DNA from: a virus
IMG/VR virus record: IMGVR_UViG_3300010373_000066
Span: 1 to 45,508 of that record
Length of the DNA: 45,508 bases
Strand: one strand, 5' to 3'
Numbering within the stretch: position 1 is the first letter of the stretch; every line of letters starts with the position of its first letter. Positions 31,573 to 38,646 of the stretch are shown piece after piece. Under the pieces are notes generated by a model. It ran no database searches. It worked only from the letters and a program-made list of their open reading frames with translations, and had not been told where the DNA came from. Made by a program: the position numbers and the translations under genes.

Positions 31573-32589
31573 ATGGCATCATTTCCAGGTACAGTTGTTT
31601 CATTAACGAATCCCTCAGGGACAAGTCTTGTTTCAGGACCCATTGATCATGCGCTACTCCATGGATCAGTTAATAATGAGGTTACAGCGATTGAAGGATT
31701 TTTAGGAACAAACTCAGCAACAAACGTATTCGCAGGATACAAATCAGGATGGGTTCCTTTAGCAGTCAATGGAGGAACACTTCAAGGGGTAGTTGCTAAA
31801 GGAACATTTAATAATGGTATTTTGGGAACTCCTTCAATTACTGGTGGGACAGCGAATAGTCAAACACTAAATGGACAAGGAACAAATTCTGGAACGATCA
31901 TTAATGGAGTATATAATAATGCAACTCTTGGAACACCAATAATAAATGTTTGGAATGGGTGGATACAGGCAAATGAAATAGCAACAGTACTTGGGACAAC
32001 CTCAGCGCAAGGCATAAATATAGGAACACTAACAGTACAAGCAACAGCCTCAAATAAATATGATAAAGGAGATAAATTACAATTCACTCAAGGAGGATCG
32101 ACTTTGTGTGCTTACGTGTATTCTGTTCCTTCAGGAACGACTCTTCTTGCAACGGGAGGAACAACGTATGTGATAGGAACAACAGCGATAACGAATTTTC
32201 AGTACTCAAAGAGCACAAATCCTAATGGGTTTCCTGACTGGCTAGATTATACCTCAGGCGTTAATTATACAGGCACAGCACCGACCGGACTCACAACGAC
32301 AACTTCCCAATTTAAGATTGATGGTCATGAAGTCAGATATAGATTTCATGTCTCATATGGAACAGCAGGGACAACAACAGGGGTATTTATTAACCAGCCA
32401 ATCCCATCAAATATAACGGGGAATATTTTTCATGATCCTGCAATGGGATTATTATCCTCGGCTGATGATACGAACGCTCCTAACGGTGTTCCATTTGAAT
32501 GTACTCTTGCAGGGGGAACGACAATCCAGATGCAATACGGTAATAACGCAACAAAGGCTGTCTGGATACAGGGCAATTATGCAATATGA
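31573..32589 (+). CDS. Tail fibre or receptor-binding protein
   Basis: A 338-residue protein starting MASFPGTVVSLTNPSG and containing the DHALLHGSVNNEVTAIEGFLG block, which recalls the N-terminal attachment segment of many phage fibre proteins. A Gly/Thr/Asn-rich shaft with GTPSITGGT-type repeats follows, and a globular C-terminal half (from about residue 200) with aromatic strands could be the receptor-binding head. It overlaps the RelA/SpoT-like gene by four bases. Confidence 0.75.
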   Translation: MASFPGTVVSLTNPSGTSLVSGPIDHALLHGSVNNEVTAIEGFLGTNSATNVFAGYKSGWVPLAVNGGTLQGVVAKGTFNNGILGTPSITGGTANSQTLNGQGTNSGTIINGVYNNATLGTPIINVWNGWIQANEIATVLGTTSAQGINIGTLTVQATASNKYDKGDKLQFTQGGSTLCAYVYSVPSGTTLLATGGTTYVIGTTAITNFQYSKSTNPNGFPDWLDYTSGVNYTGTAPTGLTTTTSQFKIDGHEVRYRFHVSYGTAGTTTGVFINQPIPSNITGNIFHDPAMGLLSSADDTNAPNGVPFECTLAGGTTIQMQYGNNATKAVWIQGNYAI

Positions 32590-33287
32590 GAGGAAGCGTA
32601 CCAGAACAACAAATAACTCCACAACTTGCTGTTAAAGTAGCACCTGATGTGGTTAGCCCACAAGGCCAACAACAGTTACAACTAAAACGTCTAGCAGCAC
32701 AAAAGGTGAAAGACATGCTAGATCAGGCATTTAAGATGGCTGCATCAACTATCCCAGGAGCAACTTTCAATTCACGAATTAAAAACATGGATGTAGCACA
32801 GCGAAAGATTATCCAAAAACGTGTGGAGGGAAGAAAGTATGGTATGGATAATCTTAACGATCTGTACGGTGGAAGATTCACTGTTGAAAAACCAGAAGAT
32901 TTTAAAAAAGTAAAACAAGAACTCTCCCAGATGGAAGATGCAGGACTGTTTAAAATTAAGAAGCAAGAAACTGTGAGAGTAGGTAATTATGAGGCGTATC
33001 ATAGTGATATTGTTGCTCCTGATGGAACGAAAGCAGAGGTACAGATACATCTACCTCAATCAGAATCAGAGTCAGTTAGTAATCACGATCTGCGGGCATT
33101 ATATGGTGAAAAGCCACCAACGCCTATTAGAAAGCTTGTAGACATGCAAGCGGATATAAATGATAAAATGCCAAATGGAAAGGCTCGTGCGATTACTCAA
33201 GCCCTCCAGTTACTTCATAAAATGAATGGTGATAAACCAATTCCTCCTGAGTTGACAGCGAGTATTTTACAACAAGCCCGACAGTGA
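32586..33287 (+). CDS. RelA/SpoT-like nucleotidyltransferase (alarmone synthetase or toxSAS type)
   Basis: A 233-residue protein. After a 60-residue helical lead it shows the synthetase signature in order: SRIK at 63-66 (equivalent of R-x-K-S), DLYGGR at 92-97 (like D-x-x-G-x-R), NYEAYH at 134-139 (like G-Y-x-x-x-H) and EVQIHLP at 151-157 (the E-x-Q-I-R-T position, catalytic Glu151). These residues bind ATP and transfer pyrophosphate in RelA/SpoT enzymes. Family members make (p)ppGpp or, as toxSAS, other products including modified tRNA. There is no HD domain in this protein, but one is encoded at 35619. ATGA overlap with the fibre gene couples translation. Confidence 0.75.
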   Translation: MRGSVPEQQITPQLAVKVAPDVVSPQGQQQLQLKRLAAQKVKDMLDQAFKMAASTIPGATFNSRIKNMDVAQRKIIQKRVEGRKYGMDNLNDLYGGRFTVEKPEDFKKVKQELSQMEDAGLFKIKKQETVRVGNYEAYHSDIVAPDGTKAEVQIHLPQSESESVSNHDLRALYGEKPPTPIRKLVDMQADINDKMPNGKARAITQALQLLHKMNGDKPIPPELTASILQQARQ

Positions 33288-33293
33288 TATACT
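33266..33293 (+). promoter_or_regulatory. Promoter (TTTACA-16-TATACT)
   Basis: TTTACA (33266-33271) and TATACT (33288-33293) are 16 bases apart at the end of the RelA/SpoT-like gene. They would drive the small gene at 33319, which has its own ribosome site. Confidence 0.5.
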
Positions 33294-33318
33294 AATGTGT
33301 ACAAAGGGGGTGATTTGA

Positions 33319-33480
33319 ATGGCGAATGTATCAATTACGAGAAATCCAGATAATAGTTTTCATGTAGTTGTTTCTAAAGTGGTTACACAAGAAGCAAAGG
33401 AAGAATTTAATTTTGGAAGCGTTGAAGAGGTAAATGCAAAGGTGGCAGAAGTTGCTAATGCAGAAGCTCCAACAGCATAA
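33319..33480 (+). CDS. Small acidic protein with strong ribosome site
   Basis: A 53-residue protein with a beta-like first half (MANVSITRNPDNSFHVVVSKV) and a Glu/Ala helix. GGGGGTGA precedes the ATG, one of the few clear Shine-Dalgarno sites. Being small, soluble and just after the alarmone synthetase-like gene, it could be a partner of it, but nothing in the sequence proves that. Confidence 0.6.
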   Translation: MANVSITRNPDNSFHVVVSKVVTQEAKEEFNFGSVEEVNAKVAEVANAEAPTA

Positions 33481-33484
33481 GAAA

Positions 33485-33751
33485 TTATTTAGGTAGATAA
33501 ATGGGACTTTCAGGCATTGTGAGTCCCATTTTGGCAGACTCCGTAGCAATCCGTATAAAACTCTCTTTTTGTAAAAGCTCCATTTGTAACGCATTATTTT
33601 CAATAATTAATTGTTGTATCTCTTGTTTATTTTGTAAATATTGTGGGGTTTGAGAATACAGAGAATCACTCAGGTAAGAATTAATGAAATAAAAGAGAAT
33701 ACATATTATGATCAATAGTGCTAAAACTAGATTTTCTCTGCTCAACATCAT
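33485..33751 (-). CDS. FtsL/DivIC-like septum-type membrane protein
   Basis: An 88-residue leftward gene. A short N-terminus is followed by one transmembrane span (about residues 8-26), then a coiled coil (QNKQEIQQLIIENNALQMEL) and a C-terminal SFIRIATESAKMGLTMPES block. This matches the FtsL/FtsB/DivIC layout, whose hallmark end is an A-R-x-x-x-G-M-x-x-P motif. Such proteins hold the division machine together. A phage copy could disturb or replace host division. The main alternative is an inner-membrane spanin, as the lysis genes are adjacent. Confidence 0.55.
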   Translation of the reverse strand: MMLSRENLVLALLIIICILFYFINSYLSDSLYSQTPQYLQNKQEIQQLIIENNALQMELLQKESFIRIATESAKMGLTMPESPIYLPK

Positions 33752-33805
33752 ATACTAAGATAGGCGAGCTGAATTAGATAGTTTTATTCCTGTCTGAATG
33801 ACTGT

Positions 33806-34000
33806 TTACTTCCTCGTGATGCGCCTCTTGAATTTATTTCTGGAGGCGTTTCTTTTTAATCTGATCATATCCCACCTTTCATATTTCCTAATGTTAAATT
33901 GTGCATCTCCTCGAAACCATGTGACTGAATAAAGAATAAGACATACTGCAAGTAGCCTCCAATCACCAAAATCGTTGTAAATTTGTGACCATATTGACAT
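33806..34000 (-). CDS. Small basic membrane protein
   Basis: A 64-residue leftward protein with one hydrophobic segment (about residues 14-30) and a strongly basic C-terminal tail. Start at ATG 34000 is chosen over TTG 34009. Its 5' end overlaps the -35 of the rightward endolysin promoter, so the two may be expressed exclusively of each other. Confidence is limited by lack of homology. Confidence 0.45.
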   Translation of the reverse strand: MSIWSQIYNDFGDWRLLAVCLILYSVTWFRGDAQFNIRKYERWDMIRLKRNASRNKFKRRITRK

Positions 34001-34023
34001 AGTGAACAATAAAAGTTTACACT
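33994..34023 (+). promoter_or_regulatory. Promoter for endolysin (TTGACA-18-TACACT)
   Basis: TTGACA (33994-33999) and TACACT (34018-34023) are 18 bases apart, matching the 15170 promoter exactly in both boxes and spacing. ATG begins eight bases after the -10 box, so the message would be leaderless or nearly so. Confidence 0.75.
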
Positions 34024-34031
34024 AATGAGGT

Positions 34032-35141
34032 ATGGATGCTAAAGTCCAATCTTTTCTCAATGAGTGGAATGGTAAAATAATCCCCTTTGTTAATGTTCCT
34101 ACTGGCTCTTGTATGGCGGTTGCCCATCAATTTATAAAGGAAATTCTCGGCATTCAAGATCCTCTTGTAATTTATGGAGAGTTTGCATATATGGTATATA
34201 CTAACTTTGCGAATTTACCCGCAGCGAAATATTTCACTTTGGTTGCAAATACTCCAACAAACGTTCCAACAGTTGGAGATATACCAATTTATGGTCAAAC
34301 TGCTGATACCCCTGAAGGACATATATGTGTATTTGTTGATGGAGATGTGAAGTCGTTTCGGAGTATTGATCAAAACTATCCTACTGGCTCCTCTACTCAT
34401 CTACAAACACATACATATGATGGGCTTCTGGGATGGCTTCATTTTAATGACCCAGCACAATCTCAAACAACAAACGTAACCGTCACTGATCAACAAATAA
34501 CAGATCAATTAAATGCACAGATCCAAGCAACAAATGCATGTCAGTCACAACTTAAAGAAGCAACAGCGCAAGCGGCAACGCTTCAGACCCAGTTGACACA
34601 GGCAACAGATCAGATATCATCACTACAGGAGCAATTAAATGAAGCAAACACTAAAATTACTATTCTTCAGACCCAGCTTGGTGGTGAACAAAAAGAAATT
34701 GTCAATCTTAATGAGCAAATTGAGAAGCAAGCTTCATCAAATAAGGACTACGCTCAAGAGATATATACCCTAAGTCATGAAAATACCTCTCTTACAAATT
34801 CTCTTAATAGTATTGTTGATGGCCTCGGTGTATCTCGAACTCAAAAAACACTAGATCAAATAACAAAAGATGCGCTCTCCAAGGAAGACGATTTAGATCT
34901 TATTCTAAAAGCAGCAGGGATCGCAACGGGAATACTTCATAATGTTGCTAAAGAATTAAACCTTGATGACCCCAACGCAACGGATCAACAGATAGGAGAT
35001 CGAATCATACAATATGTTAAAAAGCTCAGTCTTAAAAATTTAATGCCTACAAAATCTGAAGATGGAGTAATTATCACTGGAGTAAGCTTTTGGTCAAAAA
35101 TCAAAGGATGGTTTTGGGAACCGAAAGGGGGTGCTATATGA
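34032..35141 (+). CDS. CHAP-domain endolysin with coiled-coil tail
   Basis: A 369-residue protein. Residues 1-135 form a CHAP amidase/peptidase domain: Cys27 in TGSCMAVAHQF, His97 in EGHICVFVDGD and a RSIDQNYPTGS...GLLGWLHF end. Residues about 145-270 are a Gln/Thr-rich coiled coil. The C-terminus is helical with a final WSKIKGWFWEPKGG. CHAP enzymes cut peptidoglycan cross-bridges or stem peptides. The holin-like genes directly downstream support a lysis role. Confidence 0.82.
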   Translation: MDAKVQSFLNEWNGKIIPFVNVPTGSCMAVAHQFIKEILGIQDPLVIYGEFAYMVYTNFANLPAAKYFTLVANTPTNVPTVGDIPIYGQTADTPEGHICVFVDGDVKSFRSIDQNYPTGSSTHLQTHTYDGLLGWLHFNDPAQSQTTNVTVTDQQITDQLNAQIQATNACQSQLKEATAQAATLQTQLTQATDQISSLQEQLNEANTKITILQTQLGGEQKEIVNLNEQIEKQASSNKDYAQEIYTLSHENTSLTNSLNSIVDGLGVSRTQKTLDQITKDALSKEDDLDLILKAAGIATGILHNVAKELNLDDPNATDQQIGDRIIQYVKKLSLKNLMPTKSEDGVIITGVSFWSKIKGWFWEPKGGAI

Positions 35142-35320
35142 ACATTTCAATCAATGGAACTGTTAGCAGTTTTTTCTTAGCATGTTTAGTATTTTGGTTA
35201 TTTGAGAAGGGGATTGATTTAATTGTTTCTGATCCAGTAACAAATAAATTATTCAAAGTGGTATTATTTATACTCTGTGTCGTTATTGCATTAACGACTC
35301 AAATATTTATTCATTCTTGA
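35138..35320 (+). CDS. Holin candidate, two spans
   Basis: A 60-residue protein with two hydrophobic segments (about residues 8-24 and 35-57), no signal motif and a start supported by AAAGGGGGTG upstream. It overlaps the endolysin stop as ATGA and is followed by another membrane protein. Small size, two spans and position fit a holin or antiholin. Confidence 0.65.
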   Translation: MNISINGTVSSFFLACLVFWLFEKGIDLIVSDPVTNKLFKVVLFILCVVIALTTQIFIHS

Positions 35321-35325
35321 CAGAG

Positions 35326-35619
35326 ATGAAGGAGATTGCTTACACTGTAGTTATGAGTGCTGACTCAAGTTTACTTATCCGATCAATAGTGGGGGTCTTA
35401 GCAGGTCTTCTAATAGCAAGTGGTTATTTGCCATCGGAGACAAAGGATGCTTTTATTAATGATGCTTCAACAGTAGGTGGGATAAGTCTAACAATTATTT
35501 CTCTTGTCTATGCACTTGAACATGCATTACTTAAAGTTAAGAATGATCTTAAAGATCCGTCATCTCCTTCAGTTACTGTAACTTCTACTGTGAATACTCC
35601 TGCTCAACCAACTATATAA
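35326..35619 (+). CDS. Second holin-like membrane protein
   Basis: A 97-residue protein with two hydrophobic stretches (about residues 17-34 and 50-65) separated by an acidic loop, plus a Ser/Thr/Pro-rich end. The ATG at 35326 is preferred; a TTG at 35317 overlapping the previous stop is also possible. It is likely the partner holin. Its stop overlaps the next gene as TAATG. Confidence 0.6.
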   Translation: MKEIAYTVVMSADSSLLIRSIVGVLAGLLIASGYLPSETKDAFINDASTVGGISLTIISLVYALEHALLKVKNDLKDPSSPSVTVTSTVNTPAQPTI

Positions 35620-36077
35620 TGCTCAGTGATAATGAATTAATTAATAAAGCATTCCTTTTTGCTAGTGAGAAACATCAAGGACAAACATATAATGATGGTG
35701 AATATATTCAGCATCCATTACTAACATATGAAATACTCACGAAAATTTCTCCCGAGGATATCAACCTTCGCACGGCAGGACTTCTCCATGATCTCAGTGA
35801 AGATCAAGGTGTCACCAAAGAAACGCTTCAAAAGGAATTTAATGAGGATGTGGCAGACTTGGTTATACAAGTATCAAAAGATGAAAACAAGAATTTCCCT
35901 ATCACCTCCTACAGAGGACTGATCTTAAAAGTTGCTGATAGACTCGCTAATGTCAGTAATTATCAAACTCTCCCACCTGAACGAAGAGCTAAATTATTTA
36001 ATAAATATGCAAACGGCTTCGTGTATGAAGGAAGTAACCTGAAAGTTAGAAATATTGTTACTGAAAAAATCAAATAG
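35619..36077 (+). CDS. Small alarmone hydrolase (RelA/SpoT HD domain, MESH1-like)
   Basis: A 152-residue stand-alone HD hydrolase. It has QHPLLTYEIL with His32, LLHDLSEDQG with His57-Asp58 and Glu61-Asp62, and KVADRLANV with Asp107. This is the metal-binding set of SpoT/RelA hydrolase domains, including the ED pair specific to (p)ppGpp hydrolysis. The length matches single-domain hydrolases. In known toxSAS pairs such hydrolases act as antitoxins; a synthetase-like gene lies 2.3 kb upstream at 32586. Coupling to the holin-like gene suggests late expression. Confidence 0.8.
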   Translation: MLSDNELINKAFLFASEKHQGQTYNDGEYIQHPLLTYEILTKISPEDINLRTAGLLHDLSEDQGVTKETLQKEFNEDVADLVIQVSKDENKNFPITSYRGLILKVADRLANVSNYQTLPPERRAKLFNKYANGFVYEGSNLKVRNIVTEKIK

Positions 36078-36225
36078 GCTTTTGCAGTAAGAAAGCTGAA
36101 ATAACGAGCAATAGCTCCCACTCAAGAATTACCCGTTTCTTCTTAACTTTGACAGTAGGCTTTTTTTCCTCAGGAGTTACCCAATATACTATTAGTAAAG
36201 CGATTGCAACATATATCCAAAACAT
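36070..36225 (-). CDS. Small membrane protein of the leftward module
   Basis: A 51-residue leftward protein with hydrophobic segments at each end (MFWIYVAIALLIVYWV at the start, LLLVISAFLL near the end) and a basic centre. Start at 36225 is chosen because two DnaA-like boxes lie just upstream. A longer version from 36276 is possible but would run through these boxes. Confidence 0.5.
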   Translation of the reverse strand: MFWIYVAIALLIVYWVTPEEKKPTVKVKKKRVILEWELLLVISAFLLQKPI

Positions 36226-36246
36226 ATGATTTATTTGTATCAAAAA

Positions 36247-36350
36247 CTTTTCACAAAGAAAAGAGGCAGTTTTCACAGATAATATAGTAATTTATAAGGA
36301 TGTTACTAATAGACCCAGAGTAAATATTTTATTCACATTGATGTGGATAA
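36247..36350. other. DnaA-box cluster, candidate replication origin
   Basis: Two exact DnaA boxes, TTATTCACA at 36329-36337 and TGTGGATAA (reverse strand) at 36342-36350, stand with two one-mismatch boxes, CTTTTCACA at 36247-36255 and GTTTTCACA at 36269-36277. The stretch between is AT-rich and has no gene. Four boxes in 104 bases is a typical origin arrangement and would let host DnaA start replication. Confidence 0.6.
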
Positions 36351-36355
36351 CTCAT

Positions 36356-36514
36356 TTATTGCTGAGGTTTTTCGGAGGATTCTTTTAACTCATCTTTCAT
36401 GCGATCGGCTTGTCGCCAATAGGAGAGTTCTTTTTTACATTCCTGCAACTTCTTGAATTGATATCCAATAAAGCAAAGCTCAACAATGGTGATTATGATT
36501 AAAAACGTTGTCAT
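36356..36514 (-). CDS. Small membrane-anchored protein coupled to integrase
   Basis: A 52-residue leftward protein with one hydrophobic segment (about residues 3-17) and a charged helix containing ECKKELSYWRQADRMKDEL. Its ATG overlaps the integrase stop as ATGA on the minus strand, so it is probably co-translated with the integrase. Function unknown. Confidence 0.65.
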   Translation of the reverse strand: MTTFLIIITIVELCFIGYQFKKLQECKKELSYWRQADRMKDELKESSEKPQQ

Positions 36515-37506
36515 TCTTCTAATTCATGTACTTGAAAGCTAACATGTTTTTCGCCTTTAAGTGCTTTAATAAAAAACCGTTCTTTATCAATTACACGTTC
36601 TATCACATCTTTACCAGTTTCCATGATAATGTCAAGAGTCTGTTTCTTCTTAAATCGGGGATGATAGGTATGCAGAGTTGTATTTAATTCATCAAGAAGC
36701 ACATGGACGTAGTGACGATATGTAGTCTCGATCCTCTTGTGCCCTGCCATCTTTGAGACCATTTCCAATGATGCGCCATTTCGCAACATAAAATTCACAA
36801 AACTATGACGAATTAAATGACTATAGACCCGACGACTTATACCGATAATCCTACAACGTCGTGTAATGTCTTCTGAGACACTTTCATCCCTGATATGGTG
36901 CCCTAACTCATTTGAAAAAATAAACCCCCCAAAATGCGGTAGAGTGACAATTTCATGGTAGAGTTCGTTATCTATGGGTGAAATTCGATATTCGTAGGTT
37001 TTTGTAGCATTATAGATAACATAGGGAAAGCTTCCCATTTTGATATCGTCCCACCTCAATTCTAGCACTTCATTGATTCTAGCACCAGTAAGAAACAGGA
37101 GCGTTATGATAGATTTATACATCTGGTTTTTTCGTTTGGCATCTGTTCGATAGGGGTAATCAAGGGTAATGATTTTCTCAATTTGCTGAGGAGTCAGGTA
37201 ATCAATAATACTTTCAGGCTTTCGGAAATATGTGTAGTCTTGGATCTCATTGAGTTTATAAAAGCGGTCAATATGTTTTGCAAGCTTTATGAAGTTGTTG
37301 ATGTAGTTATTTGAATATCCTTTCTCTTTTAAGTAGCCAATGAATGCTGTGAAGTTGGCACGGTTAAATTCCCTCTCCCCAAAATAGCGGCACATAATGA
37401 AAAACCGTGATTGATAGACTCCGATATTATGTTTACTTGCTGATAATTTTCGGTCATAAATCAAATATGGTTTTAGTTCTTCAAACAGTTTTGGATCTAG
37501 TGTCAT
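36511..37506 (-). CDS. int: Tyrosine-type integrase
   Basis: A 331-residue leftward recombinase. The N-terminal 100 residues form the SAM-like core-binding domain. The catalytic domain shows Arg143 in TGARINEVLEL, Lys169 in NATKTY, His230-x-x-Arg233 in SHLIRHS, His256 in GHKRIETT and the nucleophile Tyr near 263-266. All catalytic residues are present, so the enzyme is probably active. It would integrate or resolve the circular genome. A tRNA-Glu-like sequence lies about 135 bases upstream of its start. Confidence 0.92.
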   Translation of the reverse strand: MTLDPKLFEELKPYLIYDRKLSASKHNIGVYQSRFFIMCRYFGEREFNRANFTAFIGYLKEKGYSNNYINNFIKLAKHIDRFYKLNEIQDYTYFRKPESIIDYLTPQQIEKIITLDYPYRTDAKRKNQMYKSIITLLFLTGARINEVLELRWDDIKMGSFPYVIYNATKTYEYRISPIDNELYHEIVTLPHFGGFIFSNELGHHIRDESVSEDITRRCRIIGISRRVYSHLIRHSFVNFMLRNGASLEMVSKMAGHKRIETTYRHYVHVLLDELNTTLHTYHPRFKKKQTLDIIMETGKDVIERVIDKERFFIKALKGEKHVSFQVHELEE

Positions 37507-37579
37507 TAGTCCAGTATGAGGATTAGTTAGAGCTCAGTCAAACATTAAAAGATTATCAAGGCCTTTAGTAAATTGCCTA

Positions 37580-37608
37580 TTGACAGAGGGCAGAGTTTAT
37601 GCAATAAT
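37580..37608 (+). promoter_or_regulatory. Rightward promoter (TTGACA-17-AATAAT)
   Basis: TTGACA (37580-37585) and AATAAT (37603-37608) are 17 bases apart in the region between integrase and the rightward genes. It probably drives the small genes from 37699. Confidence 0.55.
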
Positions 37609-37613
37609 GCATG

Positions 37614-37695
37614 AAGATTACTTCTTAATCTTTCGTTAAATCTCACGCCGCTAGACGATGGGGCCTAACGAATTGAGAGTTAAGTAATCACTTAA
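37614..37695. promoter_or_regulatory. Two operator-like dyads
   Basis: AAGATT (37614-37619) and AATCTT (37627-37632) form one dyad. TTAAGT-AATC-ACTTAA (37680-37695) forms another, ending three bases before the ATG of 37699. They flank the tRNA-like sequence and could bind a repressor or excision factor. Confidence 0.45.
37641..37665 (-). other. Candidate attP: tRNA-Glu 5'-end sequence
   Basis: Read on the minus strand, GGCCCCATCGTCTAGCGG (37665 to 37648) equals the acceptor strand plus D-arm start of many bacterial tRNA-Glu genes, as I remember them. The rest of a tRNA is absent. Its place just upstream of an integrase makes it a good attachment-site candidate, although cores in the 5' half of a tRNA are less usual than 3' ones. 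Confidence 0.5.
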
Positions 37696-37698
37696 TCT

Positions 37699-37902
37699 AT
37701 GAGTGATTATACTACAAAACAACAAAAAATTAAACCTGCTGAGGTTTTCCCTGACCTTGTTAAGAAATTGGTACGCATTAAGGTCATGGTTGATGATCTC
37801 TCCAGCGAACTCACAGCACAACAATTGGGAGATGAATTAGGTATCACCCACCAATCCGTTGATGTTCAAGTCCAGAAGTACAAGAGAGGAAAAAAAGCAT
37901 GA
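37699..37902 (+). CDS. Small helix-turn-helix-like protein
   Basis: A 67-residue basic protein. LTAQQLGDELGITHQSVDVQVQKYK has the spacing of a helix-turn-helix recognition unit. It is the first gene after the control region, so it may be the regulator or excisionase-type protein of the lysogeny switch. Start at ATGAG fits the dyad-to-ATG distance. Confidence 0.65.
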   Translation: MSDYTTKQQKIKPAEVFPDLVKKLVRIKVMVDDLSSELTAQQLGDELGITHQSVDVQVQKYKRGKKA

Positions 37903-38099
37903 AAAGCTTTAAAGATTATTTAAGACAAATACACGCTGAACAATACGAAGGCTTAGATGATGAGATGCCTGATGATTTTGACAACTGGTTTTCTAACCTA
38001 GATGCTCAGGAGATGTTTGACTATGCGAATGCGTGGGTTGTTGAACTGCTTGAAGAAATCAAGAAAGATGTGAGAGATATGGGAAATACGTTGAATTAA
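37899..38099 (+). CDS. Small acidic hypothetical protein
   Basis: A 66-residue acidic helical protein with DDEMPDDFDNWFSNLD. It overlaps the helix-turn-helix gene as ATGA and may be its partner. DNA-mimic function is possible from the charge but unproven. Confidence 0.65.
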   Translation: MKSFKDYLRQIHAEQYEGLDDEMPDDFDNWFSNLDAQEMFDYANAWVVELLEEIKKDVRDMGNTLN

Positions 38100-38102
38100 A
38101 AA

Positions 38103-38139
38103 TATAGGCTCTAAGCAAATAAATCACCTAGAGCCTATA
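38103..38139 (-). terminator. Perfect 11-base inverted repeat, leftward terminator candidate
   Basis: TATAGGCTCTA (38103-38113) pairs with TAGAGCCTATA (38129-38139). On the minus strand the stem is followed by TTTTT, so it looks like an intrinsic terminator for leftward transcripts. On the plus strand no T run follows. It may insulate the lysogeny region from the rightward genes. Confidence 0.55.
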
Positions 38140-38149
38140 CGACAAAGTA

Positions 38150-38539
38150 ATGAATATGACAGAGAATACAAAACAATCAACTGAAAGTCAACTACCAGAG
38201 GCAAAGGCATCAGCGACCATTACGGTTAAGACGCCCGCTGGTTTCGAGACACTTATCACAATCAGGGATTATGAGGATAAAGAGTTAACAAAGAAACAAC
38301 TTTCCTATCTCCTCAATCTTGATAAAACGCTGATTGAATTGAAATTCACCCCCGTAGTCAGAGGATATGGCGCTAAAGAAAAAAAGCCCATTGAATATGT
38401 CGAAGACCGAGTTTGTCCCAAAGACGGAGCAAAGATCGTTGTCGGGACCGGTAAGGTAAAAGAACGCTGTGAGCATTACAAGTATGACTTTACGGCAAAG
38501 AAGAATGTCGGAGAATGTGATTATATCGTCTGGAGTTAA
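38150..38539 (+). CDS. Zinc-ribbon hypothetical protein
   Basis: A 129-residue protein. A short beta region (ATITVKTPAGFETLITI) is followed by a helical part. The end has CPKDG, CEHY and CDYIVW, with Cys and His spaced for one zinc ribbon. It could bind single-stranded DNA or protein; there is no direct evidence for either. ATG at 38150 or 38156 may be the start. Confidence 0.65.
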   Translation: MNMTENTKQSTESQLPEAKASATITVKTPAGFETLITIRDYEDKELTKKQLSYLLNLDKTLIELKFTPVVRGYGAKEKKPIEYVEDRVCPKDGAKIVVGTGKVKERCEHYKYDFTAKKNVGECDYIVWS

Positions 38540-38541
38540 TT

Positions 38542-38646
38542 ATGAAAATCATACAAATATTACTAGCTTTACCACTGCTCATACTAGTCTTACCATTCGT
38601 ATTTTTTATCGAACCTATCACACTGAGAAAGGAATGGAAAGCATGA
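38542..38646 (+). CDS. 34-residue membrane peptide
   Basis: One hydrophobic helix (IIQILLALPLLILVLPFVFFI) with a basic end. ATGA overlap with the next gene suggests real translation. Function unknown. Confidence 0.55.
   Translation: MKIIQILLALPLLILVLPFVFFIEPITLRKEWKA

Noticed and set aside
33331-33603. Leftward open frame overlapping 33319 and 33485 genes
   Set aside because: It covers a rightward gene with a strong ribosome site and is in a different frame from the better supported leftward membrane protein.
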